DNA from: Clostridiales bacterium
GTDB lineage: Bacteria; Bacillota; Clostridia; Lachnospirales; Lachnospiraceae
Length of the DNA: 5,326 nucleotides
Assembly (NCBI GenBank): GCA_029267975.1
Contig: JAJUHH010000220.1
Coordinates: 1 to 5,326, forward strand
Direction: 5' to 3'
Shown here: positions 1 to 5,316 of the stretch, piece after piece
How positions within the stretch are numbered: the stretch's first letter is position 1
Layout of the letters: each line of letters begins with the position of its first letter
Made by a program: the position numbers and the translations under genes
The notes under the pieces: model-generated
Databases searched by the model: none
Told to the model about the DNA's origin: nothing
Seen by the model: the letters and a program-made list of their open reading frames with translations, nothing else

Positions 1-683
1 CGGCAGGGACACAGAATAAGAAAAATCCCTACGCAAAAGGGAGAATCTATAAGCTATATTCCAGCCTATTTTATTATGTCATAGCCATCCCCCTCCTTTT
101 TCTTTGGATCAGGGTCATCCTTGGAGTCAGAGTGAAGGGAGGATGTAATCTGCGGGGCATGAAGGGAGCCATGACAGTATGTAACCATGTACATATGCTT
201 GACTCTGCCCTGGTTGCTTTAGCCCTCTTTCCCAGAAAAGTCATCTTTCCAACCATACCGGAGAATGTACAGTCCCTATGGCCGGGAAAGATTGTACGTC
301 TGCTGGGAGGGGTAGCGATACCTGAGGGTCTCACGGAATTAAAGCAGTTCTTTGATGAAATGGAGTTTCTGCTGGTGAAGAGGCGCATTGTTCACATATT
401 CCCGGAAGGGGAATTAAAGCCCTATGACACCAACCTAAGGCAGTTCAAAAAAGGTGCTTTTCATCTCGCCGCACAGGCCCGGGTACCGCTGGTTCCCATT
501 TCTATCTCTTTTTGCCCGCCTAGGGGCTTACATAAATTATATCGGCGCAAACCGGTCATGGTACTAAATATCGGGGAGCCCATCTACCCCATGGCGGCAG
601 ATCCCCAGAAGGATCTGGAAATCCGCATGGAGCTGGCCCAAAGGCAGATGAGCAGCTTGCTTGAGCTGGCCAATGGTACTTAA
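1..683 (+). CDS. plsC: 1-acyl-sn-glycerol-3-phosphate acyltransferase family protein, 5' end cut by window
   Basis: The frame is open from the first full codon (base 3) with no start codon before the GTG at 132, so the gene begins outside the window; 226 residues are visible. A hydrophobic segment (visible residues about 19-39) is followed by the acyltransferase H-X4-D motif NHVHMLD (His62, Asp67), a GGVAIP segment (about 102-107), the FPEGE motif (133-137) and VPLVPISI (about 161-168), in the order of the PlsC/LPLAT fold. Such enzymes acylate lysophosphatidic acid at the membrane to give phosphatidic acid. FPEGELKPY replaces the common FPEGTRS, so the exact acyl acceptor is not certain. Members are usually about 200-250 residues, so only a short N-terminus is missing. 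GTG 132 is rejected as start because it would remove the membrane anchor and leave His-X4-Asp near the end. Its stop overlaps the stop of the convergent ABC ATPase gene. Confidence 0.88.
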   Translation, partial: AGTQNKKNPYAKGRIYKLYSSLFYYVIAIPLLFLWIRVILGVRVKGGCNLRGMKGAMTVCNHVHMLDSALVALALFPRKVIFPTIPENVQSLWPGKIVRLLGGVAIPEGLTELKQFFDEMEFLLVKRRIVHIFPEGELKPYDTNLRQFKKGAFHLAAQARVPLVPISISFCPPRGLHKLYRRKPVMVLNIGEPIYPMAADPQKDLEIRMELAQRQMSSLLELANGT

Positions 684-1699
684 ATCCCTGTCCAATCCCT
701 GTATAAGCCCGCAATCACCTGTTCAATGGGCGCTTTCTTAATTTCTATGTCGCGAACACCTTCTACCTGGGACAGCTGACCCAGTAAAGCTTTGATTGGC
801 AGCTGTGCCAGGTCGATATCATATTCATAGACCCCCTTATCCGAGGAGAGAAGCTTTCCCATCTTGACCTGGGGTACCAGGCTGTCTTCCATTGCCACCA
901 CAACCCTGGTAAGATTACCGGTGATATTACGAAGCTCCTGAAAGCTTCCGTCAAAGGCAATCTTGCCATCTGAGATCATTAATATTCTTTCTGCCATTTC
1001 CTCCAGATCATCCATATCATGGCTGGTAACAACGATGGTAACACCATTCTCCTGATTGATCTTCTTTAGAAAATCGATCATCTGCCGTTTGGCTACCACA
1101 TCCAGACCAAGGGTAGGCTCATCTAAGAGTATAAGCTCCGGACTATGCAGGAGCATCATGGCAAGATCCGCCCTCATACGCTGACCTAAGCTGAGCTCTC
1201 TGGCAAAGGTTTTTAACAGAGGGCCAATGTCTAACAGATCGGTTACCATATCAAGATTTTGACGGTAGATCTGATCGGGGATATCCCATACCACCTTCTT
1301 CCATTCAAAGCTTTGGATTACCGGGTGGTCCCACCATAGTTCCGTACGATTGCCAAACAAAATGCCCAAGCGCTGCATCAGGGTGGTCCGCTGTTTTTGC
1401 GGAGACATGGATAATACAGAAATATCACCTGAGTTAGGTAAGAGCATACCGCTTAATAACTTCATTGTAGTACTTTTACCGGCGCCATTGGGTCCGGCAT
1501 AGGCAACAAATTCACCCTTTCGGATATGAAAGGAAACATCATTGAGAGCAACAATCGTCCGCTTCTCAGGCTTAATGAGATTCCTGATCAGACTTTGACC
1601 GGTATTGTCACGCTGCCATTGGGTAAAGGTCTTAGTGACCTTACTTAGCTTAACGGCGAAATCCGTAGGGTACATATCTATTTGATCCTTTTTTAACAT
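680..1699 (-). CDS. ABC-2 type transporter ATP-binding protein (COG4586-like)
   Basis: This 339-residue ATPase has all core ABC motifs: Walker A GPNGAGKST (69-77, Lys75), signature LSLGQ (169-173), Walker B LILLDEP (189-195, catalytic Glu194), D-loop LGLD (197-200) and switch His227 in TSHD. The stretch FGNRTELWWDHP (116-127) and LSLGQRMRADLA are typical of the COG4586 group that pairs with COG4587 and COG3694 permeases; the Q-loop position is Asn117, where Gln is more usual. A C-terminal region of about 80 residues follows the nucleotide-binding domain. It should sit on the cytoplasmic face and drive export through the two permeases encoded just upstream. The ATG at 1699 has AGGAAAGG upstream but overlaps permease B by 50 bases; a second ATG at 1675 (MYPTDF) has AAGGA at similar spacing and is an alternative start. 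Substrate unknown; cyanobacterial relatives have, as I recall, been tied to viologen export. Confidence 0.95.
   Translation of the reverse strand: MLKKDQIDMYPTDFAVKLSKVTKTFTQWQRDNTGQSLIRNLIKPEKRTIVALNDVSFHIRKGEFVAYAGPNGAGKSTTMKLLSGMLLPNSGDISVLSMSPQKQRTTLMQRLGILFGNRTELWWDHPVIQSFEWKKVVWDIPDQIYRQNLDMVTDLLDIGPLLKTFARELSLGQRMRADLAMMLLHSPELILLDEPTLGLDVVAKRQMIDFLKKINQENGVTIVVTSHDMDDLEEMAERILMISDGKIAFDGSFQELRNITGNLTRVVVAMEDSLVPQVKMGKLLSSDKGVYEYDIDLAQLPIKALLGQLSQVEGVRDIEIKKAPIEQVIAGLYRDWTGI
683..704. repeat. 11-base tandem direct repeat
   Basis: AATCCCTGTCC followed at once by AATCCCTGTAT (9 of 11 identical). It lies in the last codons of the ATPase gene, directly after the plsC stop. It looks like a small slippage duplication. 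Confidence 0.6.
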
Positions 1700-2498
1700 A
1701 GTAATTCATTCCTTTCCTGAAGATATAGCTTGTGATTAGCGATAGGATTAATGCAAATGCAAGTGGATAATATTTGCTAAAGTGCAGAGGAGTCTTCCCC
1801 AGAAGGCATAAGGATGGAAACCAGGCCATCAGACCCTCCGGCAGTATTGTAAGCAGGGATACCTGGAGAAAGGCAGGCATTCCGGATAGAGGGAAGGTGC
1901 TTAAGAGCCAGGTTCCATCAATCGCTGTCATGGAGATCTCTTCTGCGGCAACCGGGGCATAGAAGGCGGCAGTAGAGACTAGATAAGACCTGGCAACAAT
2001 AATTGTCATGGTTGCCAGAATATAAATAATCAGGGAGAGCAGCCAGCCCAGGGTTATGCTTAAGGATAATCGGCGGACGGATATGATCAGCATAATACAT
2101 CCCACAAGGAAGTTACCGCCGCCTGTAAAGGGGCAGAAACCGTTAGTAAACAGCTGCATCTTTAAGGACAGCGGCTGCATAAAGAGGTGTTCTAACTGCC
2201 CCCGTCCAATGATTCGGCTAATATGAATGTTATTACCGGAGCCAAACATAATGAATAGTCCCGTTGTTATGGTTGAATAGGACATCATGAATAAGATCTC
2301 ATCTGTATTTAAGCCGCCGATGCCGTTAAATCTTAATGCAATCAAGTAAACAGCAGATACGGTTGACAGGTTGGATATCATATCGGATGCAATTCCGGTT
2401 AGGGCGTATTTAGTGTCACGCAGCAGCCAGACCAGATCCATTTTGGCCGAAATGGCCAATAACTTTAAGATTCGTTTTATTTTTGCTTTAACCTCCAT
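1650..2498 (-). CDS. ABC-2 type transporter permease B (COG3694/ABC2_membrane_6-like)
   Basis: A 282-residue membrane protein with about six hydrophobic segments (roughly 38-56, 66-87, 125-142, 148-170, 211-230, 243-262) and a basic N-terminus. The motif IIGRGQLEHLFMQPLS (97-112) resembles the G-x-L-(D/E)-x-L-x-x-x-P-L signature of the ABC2_membrane_6 family. It should form half of the membrane channel with permease A and be powered by the ATPase downstream. The ATG at 2498 is chosen because AGGAGG lies 12 bases before it; an in-frame TTG at 2507 would leave only 3 bases from that site. The start overlaps the end of permease A by 11 bases and the gene's end overlaps the ATPase start by 50, so the three are probably translationally coupled. 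The family is clear, the transported compound is not. Confidence 0.9.
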   Translation of the reverse strand: MEVKAKIKRILKLLAISAKMDLVWLLRDTKYALTGIASDMISNLSTVSAVYLIALRFNGIGGLNTDEILFMMSYSTITTGLFIMFGSGNNIHISRIIGRGQLEHLFMQPLSLKMQLFTNGFCPFTGGGNFLVGCIMLIISVRRLSLSITLGWLLSLIIYILATMTIIVARSYLVSTAAFYAPVAAEEISMTAIDGTWLLSTFPLSGMPAFLQVSLLTILPEGLMAWFPSLCLLGKTPLHFSKYYPLAFALILSLITSYIFRKGMNYYVKKGSNRYVPYGFRR

Positions 2499-3255
2499 AG
2501 CTAACAATTCCCTCCTGCGATTTTTTGAATACTAATAAGGCAACAGGCCACAAGATCATATTCCAGATGAGCTGCAGCAAGATAACATTTTCGGGGTCTG
2601 CACTTCCCACATATATGGATAAGGGGGAGCCACCAAGGCAGGCAAAGGGTTGATATTTCATGATCACACCAATTCCGTATGGCAGCAGGCTGATGGGAAT
2701 AATGGTTCCGGAGAGCAGTGAAACAATGGCAGCTCGGATCCGGCTGATCAACCAGCTCATATTTCTCAGCTTGATGGAAAGACAAGCAAAGAGAATATCA
2801 ATTGCAAAGCCTAAGGATATACAGAGAAGCAGGCTGGGCAGGAACCAGGGGGAGGCAGGCATTAAATTTACTCCGATGAGCGGTGCCACAAATACCATGG
2901 GCAGCGAAAATAAGAGCAGCATAGGGAACCAAGCCCCCATGGTTTGGGCAATCAGCTGGCCAAGAACTGATATTGGCCTGCCATAGAGCTTCATCAGGAC
3001 ACCTTCGGACAACCATCCGGATGCGGCTGTTTTTACAACCATCATATCGGATAAGAGGGCACTGATATAAGTATAGGTCAGCATTTGTGACATGCTCATT
3101 CCTACCTGGGCACCGGAGCTCATAACGACCCTCCAGAGGTAGATGAGGGGAATTAAGGTAAATATTTTAATCATAATATCCGGCAGCAGATAAATAATTC
3201 CGCCGTTTGTTTTCTCAAGATAAGACATTCTGGCAGTTTTCATATATTTCGACAT
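2488..3255 (-). CDS. ABC-2 type transporter permease A (COG4587-like)
   Basis: A 255-residue membrane protein, first gene of the leftward operon. Hydrophobic segments lie at about 22-44, 58-74, 101-127, 136-162, 174-198 and 224-243. The loop GWLSEGVLMKLYGRPIS (80-96) matches the family's G-x-L-x-E-G-x-L-x-x-x-L-x-R-P motif, the counterpart of the motif in permease B, so the two permeases look like paralogous halves of one exporter. The ATG at 3255 is supported by AAGGAG at 3264-3269, 8 bases upstream. The gene ends inside the ribosome-binding and start region of permease B. No signal peptide beyond the first membrane segment. Function beyond ABC-2 export is unknown. Confidence 0.9.
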   Translation of the reverse strand: MSKYMKTARMSYLEKTNGGIIYLLPDIMIKIFTLIPLIYLWRVVMSSGAQVGMSMSQMLTYTYISALLSDMMVVKTAASGWLSEGVLMKLYGRPISVLGQLIAQTMGAWFPMLLLFSLPMVFVAPLIGVNLMPASPWFLPSLLLCISLGFAIDILFACLSIKLRNMSWLISRIRAAIVSLLSGTIIPISLLPYGIGVIMKYQPFACLGGSPLSIYVGSADPENVILLQLIWNMILWPVALLVFKKSQEGIVSYGG

Positions 3256-3263
3256 GGGAATTA

Positions 3264-3269
3264 CTCCTT
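3264..3269 (-). promoter_or_regulatory. ribosome binding site of the ABC operon
   Basis: AAGGAG on the minus strand, 8 bases before the ATG at 3255. It fixes the start of permease A. I see no convincing -35/-10 pair between it and the terminator at 3313-3344; the A/T-rich TAAAAT at about 3272-3277 is too close to this site to act as a -10. Confidence 0.85.
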
Positions 3270-3312
3270 ACTAATTTTATGTTAACTTGTTTCTTACCGA
3301 TTTTTGCACAAC

Positions 3313-3344
3313 AAAAAACCGGGCATCCAATGGAATACCCGGTT
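3313..3344 (-). terminator. rho-independent terminator reading leftward
   Basis: On the minus strand a 12-bp stem with one bulged base and one G-U pair joins 3344-3332 to 3328-3317 around a 3-base loop, and runs into six consecutive T (3318-3313). The opposite strand has no T-run after the stem, so it works leftward only. It ends transcripts of the small gene at 3372-3572 and lies 58 bases before the start of the ABC operon. Confidence 0.85.
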
Positions 3345-3371
3345 GACAACACAAGAGTAAGACCTGATCAC

Positions 3372-3572
3372 TCAGGCATGATTGCTGTGCGGCAAGAGGC
3401 ATTCGATTGGCTGAAAATAGGCGCAGTTATCCTGTAAACGGGATAAAGTAGCGCAAATGATCGGTAAAAGGGCAGATTCCACCCATACCATCAATTTTTT
3501 AAATGCAATGCCTTTTACGCACTCGCAGTTTATTACTAAATTGCCGTTACTATAAAAAGCTGCTATATTCAT
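3372..3572 (-). CDS. small hypothetical protein, 66 residues
   Basis: I do not recognise this protein. The frame from ATG 3572 reads MNIAAFYSNGNLVINCECVK at its start and has five cysteines (16, 18, 40, 50, 58), a basic patch GIAFKK (21-26) and a mildly hydrophobic middle (about 27-41), with no clear membrane span or signal peptide. Support for a real gene: GAGGTG about 9 bases before the ATG, unbroken reading, and a strong terminator starting 27 bases after its TGA. GTG codons at 3584 and 3581 are in frame, but using either would consume the ribosome binding site. No clean promoter is visible; A/T-rich DNA lies between it and the IS110 left end, which sits only about 76 bases upstream and may have cut off its original promoter. 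It could instead be a remnant of a larger gene or an untranslated leader. Confidence 0.45.
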   Translation of the reverse strand: MNIAAFYSNGNLVINCECVKGIAFKKLMVWVESALLPIICATLSRLQDNCAYFQPIECLLPHSNHA

Positions 3573-3649
3573 ACCTCTCACCACCTCGTATAATATCTTT
3601 AGATACTAAGATTTATACTTTCCTTTCTTTAAATTTAATATATTTACTA

Positions 3650-3914
3650 TCAATCGGCTAGGTCAAGCCCATGATATAATTGTCCTAGTGTCAATCAGGT
3701 AATAGTTCTTTAACCACCTGTTGAACCAGTAATGGTTGCTTCATAGAAAGTCTGTTCCCCTGACATGGAAGTTAGCTTCAAACCGGCTGGCTGTTTGCTT
3801 AAGTGCATGGACTACCATCTAGCAGTGTGGTTTCGCATCTGTCCATCTTAAGCTAGATTCTAATATGCGAGGGTGTCGATGCTCCATGATCATGGGTCTT
3901 ACCAAGCCGATTGA
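3650..3914. repeat. 26-base imperfect inverted repeat, left tip versus guide-RNA 3' part
   Basis: Bases 3650-3675 are complementary to 3889-3914 at 22 of 26 positions: a perfect 10-base arm (TCAATCGGCT with AGCCGATTGA) at the outer side, four mismatches in the middle, and an 8-base arm (CCCATGAT with ATCATGGG) at the inner side. The match stops sharply at 3650, which is near the proposed left end. The inner copy lies inside the predicted RNA, the outer copy upstream of its promoter. Confidence 0.85.
3672..3680 (+). promoter_or_regulatory. extended -10 promoter of the IS110 left end
   Basis: TGATATAAT gives a perfect TATAAT (3675-3680) with the TGn extension. No good -35 lies 16-18 bases upstream, but extended -10 promoters can do without one. 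The expected start is A3687, 7 bases after the -10, exactly where the structured RNA begins. It should drive the RNA and, by read-through, the recombinase gene. Confidence 0.7.
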
Positions 3915-3919
3915 ACACT
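3687..3919 (+). ncRNA. candidate IS110 bridge RNA (seekRNA)
   Basis: Bridge RNAs bind the IS110 recombinase and hold two loops, one pairing with the target and one with the joined element ends. Visible structure, in order: AGTG 5' end; hairpin 3691-3700 with 3716-3724 (9 bp, one bulge); a small stem CCAGT 3726-3730 with 3763-3768 enclosing a 32-base loop, the candidate target loop; a 13-bp stem 3797-3812 with 3841-3853 (3-base bulge) and a 28-base loop; then a 3' domain with the palindrome CCATGATCATGG (3884-3895) and AAGCCGATTGA (3904-3914), complementary to the left tip DNA, the candidate right donor guide; CACT 3' end. The two RNA ends can also pair (3687-3696 with 3909-3919, one bulge). 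AGTG and CACT ends and a 5' hairpin are also features of the IS621 RNA as I recall it, though that RNA is shorter (about 177 nt). Boundaries and loop assignments are inferred. Confidence 0.72.
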
Positions 3920-3934
3920 CAAATCTTACTACGA

Positions 3935-3942
3935 AAGAAGGT
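3935..3942 (+). promoter_or_regulatory. ribosome binding site that decides the recombinase start
   Basis: AAGAAGGT ends 6 bases before the ATG at 3949. An in-frame ATG at 3865 lacks such a site and would add 28 residues translated from the guide RNA, so 3949 is taken as the start. Confidence 0.85.
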
Positions 3943-3948
3943 GATTTT

Positions 3949-5175
3949 ATGAACCCACTTTACGTCGGAATTGATGTAAGTAGCAAATCCAATGTCGTTT
4001 ATTTAATGCTTCCTAATGGTGACAAGCACAGTAACTTCTCTGTTGCAAACTCACATGATGGTTCTACTCAGTTGGTAAAAAGAATCTGTTCTGCTTTAAT
4101 TTCTGAATCCCTTGATACTGTATCCATAGGTCTTGAATCAACCTCTGTCTATGGTGATAACCTTGTGTATTTTCTTAGGGAAGATGCAGCTCTTGCATCC
4201 TTTAACAGAAAGATTCATGTCCTCAATCCTAAGCAGGTCAATAAATTCAAAGAATCTTATAACGACCTTCCAAAGAATGATTGGGTTGACTCTTTTGTCA
4301 TTGCTGACTGCCTGCGTTTTGGAAGAATCAACAAAGAGGTATACATAGGGGACTATCACTACAAAGCCCTTCAAAACCTCACACGAGCACGTTATTTCGC
4401 TGTTACCAACCTCACCAAGGAAAAACAACGATTTATGAATGTGCTGTTCAAGAAGTATTCAACCATGACACAGGAGAAGGTATTTTCGGATACCTTCAGT
4501 ACCACTGCCCTTGCTGTCTACGATGAATTCGAATCTGCGGAAGCACTGGCATATATGGACTTACAAGAACTGACCGCTTTTATCATCGAAAAAGGAAAGA
4601 ACCGCTTTCCTGATCCAGATGCGGTAGCCAAAGCCATTCAGAAAGCTGCCCGAAGTTCTTACCGATTACCTAAGACGGTAAATGACTCTATAAATCAGGT
4701 GCTCTCTATATCCATAACCTCGATGAAGGCATTGGAATCTCAAATCAAGGAGTTTGACAAGGCAATCGCTGCCCAGATGGAACTCCTGCCAAACGTATTG
4801 ATTTCCATACCAGGTATTGGACCTGTCTATTCAGCCGGAATCATGGCTGAGATTGGGGATATCAATCGTTTTGAAAACCAGGCTGCATTAGCTAAGTATG
4901 CTGGTCTTGCCTGGACACAGCACCAGTCTGGTGATTTTGAAGCCCAAAACACAAGACTCATCAGATCTGGAAACCGATTTTTAAAATATTATCTGTGTGA
5001 AGCTGCCTTCTCACTTGTAAGATGCGACAAGGAGTACAAAGCTTTCTATCACCAAAAGTACAAAGAGGTGAACAGATACCAACACAAACGTGCACTCGCA
5101 TTAACTGCTCGTAAATTTGTGCGGTTAGTCTTTACACTGCTTAAAGACAATCGCCTATATCGTCTAGCAGAATAG
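3949..5175 (+). CDS. IS110-family recombinase (transposase), intact
   Basis: A 408-residue protein. The N-terminal RuvC-like DEDD domain has YVGIDVSSKS with Asp9, GLEST with Glu63, and NDWVDSFVIAD with Asp111 and Asp114, the spacing seen in the family (KTDxxDAxxIA-type motif). A helical linker (about 145-275) leads to the C-terminal Tnp20 domain, with a helix-hairpin-helix-like ISIPGIGPVYSAGIMAEIGD (285-304), AKYAGLAW (315-322) and RSGNRFLKYYL (339-349), where Ser340 is the likely nucleophilic serine. Length and domain order are those of full IS110-group enzymes; no stop, frameshift or missing catalytic residue is seen, so it is probably active. The enzyme excises the element as a circle and inserts it using the RNA encoded just upstream. 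The small serine-recombinase-like chemistry is known from family work, not shown here. Confidence 0.96.
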   Translation: MNPLYVGIDVSSKSNVVYLMLPNGDKHSNFSVANSHDGSTQLVKRICSALISESLDTVSIGLESTSVYGDNLVYFLREDAALASFNRKIHVLNPKQVNKFKESYNDLPKNDWVDSFVIADCLRFGRINKEVYIGDYHYKALQNLTRARYFAVTNLTKEKQRFMNVLFKKYSTMTQEKVFSDTFSTTALAVYDEFESAEALAYMDLQELTAFIIEKGKNRFPDPDAVAKAIQKAARSSYRLPKTVNDSINQVLSISITSMKALESQIKEFDKAIAAQMELLPNVLISIPGIGPVYSAGIMAEIGDINRFENQAALAKYAGLAWTQHQSGDFEAQNTRLIRSGNRFLKYYLCEAAFSLVRCDKEYKAFYHQKYKEVNRYQHKRALALTARKFVRLVFTLLKDNRLYRLAE

Positions 5176-5190
5176 AGAAATCTCTCTGCT
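5166..5190 (+). terminator. hairpin across the recombinase stop codon, weak terminator candidate
   Basis: AGCAG (5166-5170) pairs with CTGCT (5186-5190) and AGAG (5174-5177) with CTCT (5182-5185), with a 3-base bulge and a 4-base loop. It spans the TAG stop. No T-run follows, so it may protect the 3' end or block ribosome/RNA polymerase passage rather than be a true intrinsic terminator. Confidence 0.35.
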
Positions 5191-5316
5191 GATTTAGTCA
5201 CCCTGCTCATTTTTCAAAAACTTGGTCGACAGGGCTTAGGTGGGTGTTTTGCGCTTTTTGGCAAATGAGTCAAATATACATGATTTTTATTTCATTTATC
5301 TCTTGACATAACACCG
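5191..5316 (+). other. non-coding right end of the IS110 element
   Basis: No gene is visible. It contains a small hairpin TTTGC/GCAAA (about 5249-5267) with a G/T-rich loop, a T-rich tract (5283-5299) and TTGACA (5303-5308) close to the proposed end. IS110 right ends are usually short and bind the donor guide of the bridge RNA when joined to the left end. Confidence 0.5.
5303..5308 (+). promoter_or_regulatory. -35-like TTGACA near the right end
   Basis: A perfect -35 hexamer. In IS621 and other IS110 elements the circular intermediate joins a right-end -35 to a left-end -10 to express the bridge RNA. Here the distance to TATAAT at 3675 would be 36 bases with the proposed CT cores, too long, so either the ends are different or this is a chance match or belongs to flanking DNA. 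Confidence 0.3.

Larger units (their letters stand above)
3649..5316 (+). mobile_element. IS110-group insertion sequence, complete or nearly so
   Basis: One intact DEDD/Tnp20 recombinase gene is preceded by a roughly 300-base non-coding left end holding a promoter and a structured RNA, and followed by a short (about 140-base) right end. This is the layout of the IS110 group; the IS1111 group carries its guide RNA elsewhere. No terminal inverted repeats are visible, as expected. The proposed ends use a CT core at 3647-3648 and 5317-5318, chosen because one RNA loop can pair with the DNA on both outer sides. Complementarity of the RNA 3' part to DNA from 3650 onward also places the left end at or before 3650. 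The left end is firmer than the right, which may lie anywhere from about 5284 to past the window. Confidence 0.7.

Noticed and set aside
74..388. Open frame on the minus strand under the acyltransferase gene
   Set aside because: Lies wholly antisense to a gene with clear motifs, no ribosome binding site and no recognisable protein.
2660..2986. Plus-strand open frame under permease A
   Set aside because: Shadow of a membrane protein gene; composition is the reverse of hydrophobic codons, with no supporting start signals.
3361..3572. Riboswitch or T-box leader for the ABC operon (GGGTGGAATCTGCCC resembles a T-box GGGTGG)
   Set aside because: The conserved T-box bulge TGGNACCGCG is not complete and the terminator is over 100 bases away; no cobalamin, SAM, lysine or c-di-GMP core was recognised.
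3865..3948. N-terminal extension of the recombinase from ATG 3865
   Set aside because: No ribosome binding site there, the added 28 residues are unlike any IS110 N-terminus, and they fall in the guide RNA region; MNPLYVGIDVS at 3949 fits the family.
4138..4428. Minus-strand open frame inside the recombinase gene
   Set aside because: Antisense shadow of a well-supported coding region.
5279..5284. CATGAT as the right end of the element with an AT core
   Set aside because: It matches CATGAT in the RNA 3' domain and an AT core could join it to 3649-3650, but the flank beyond it shows no match to any target guide, and six bases can match by chance. Kept as the main alternative.
3662..5307. Terminal inverted repeat GTCAAG (3662-3667 region) with CTTGAC (5302-5307)
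   Set aside because: Only about six bases; IS110-group elements lack terminal inverted repeats and this is within chance expectation.
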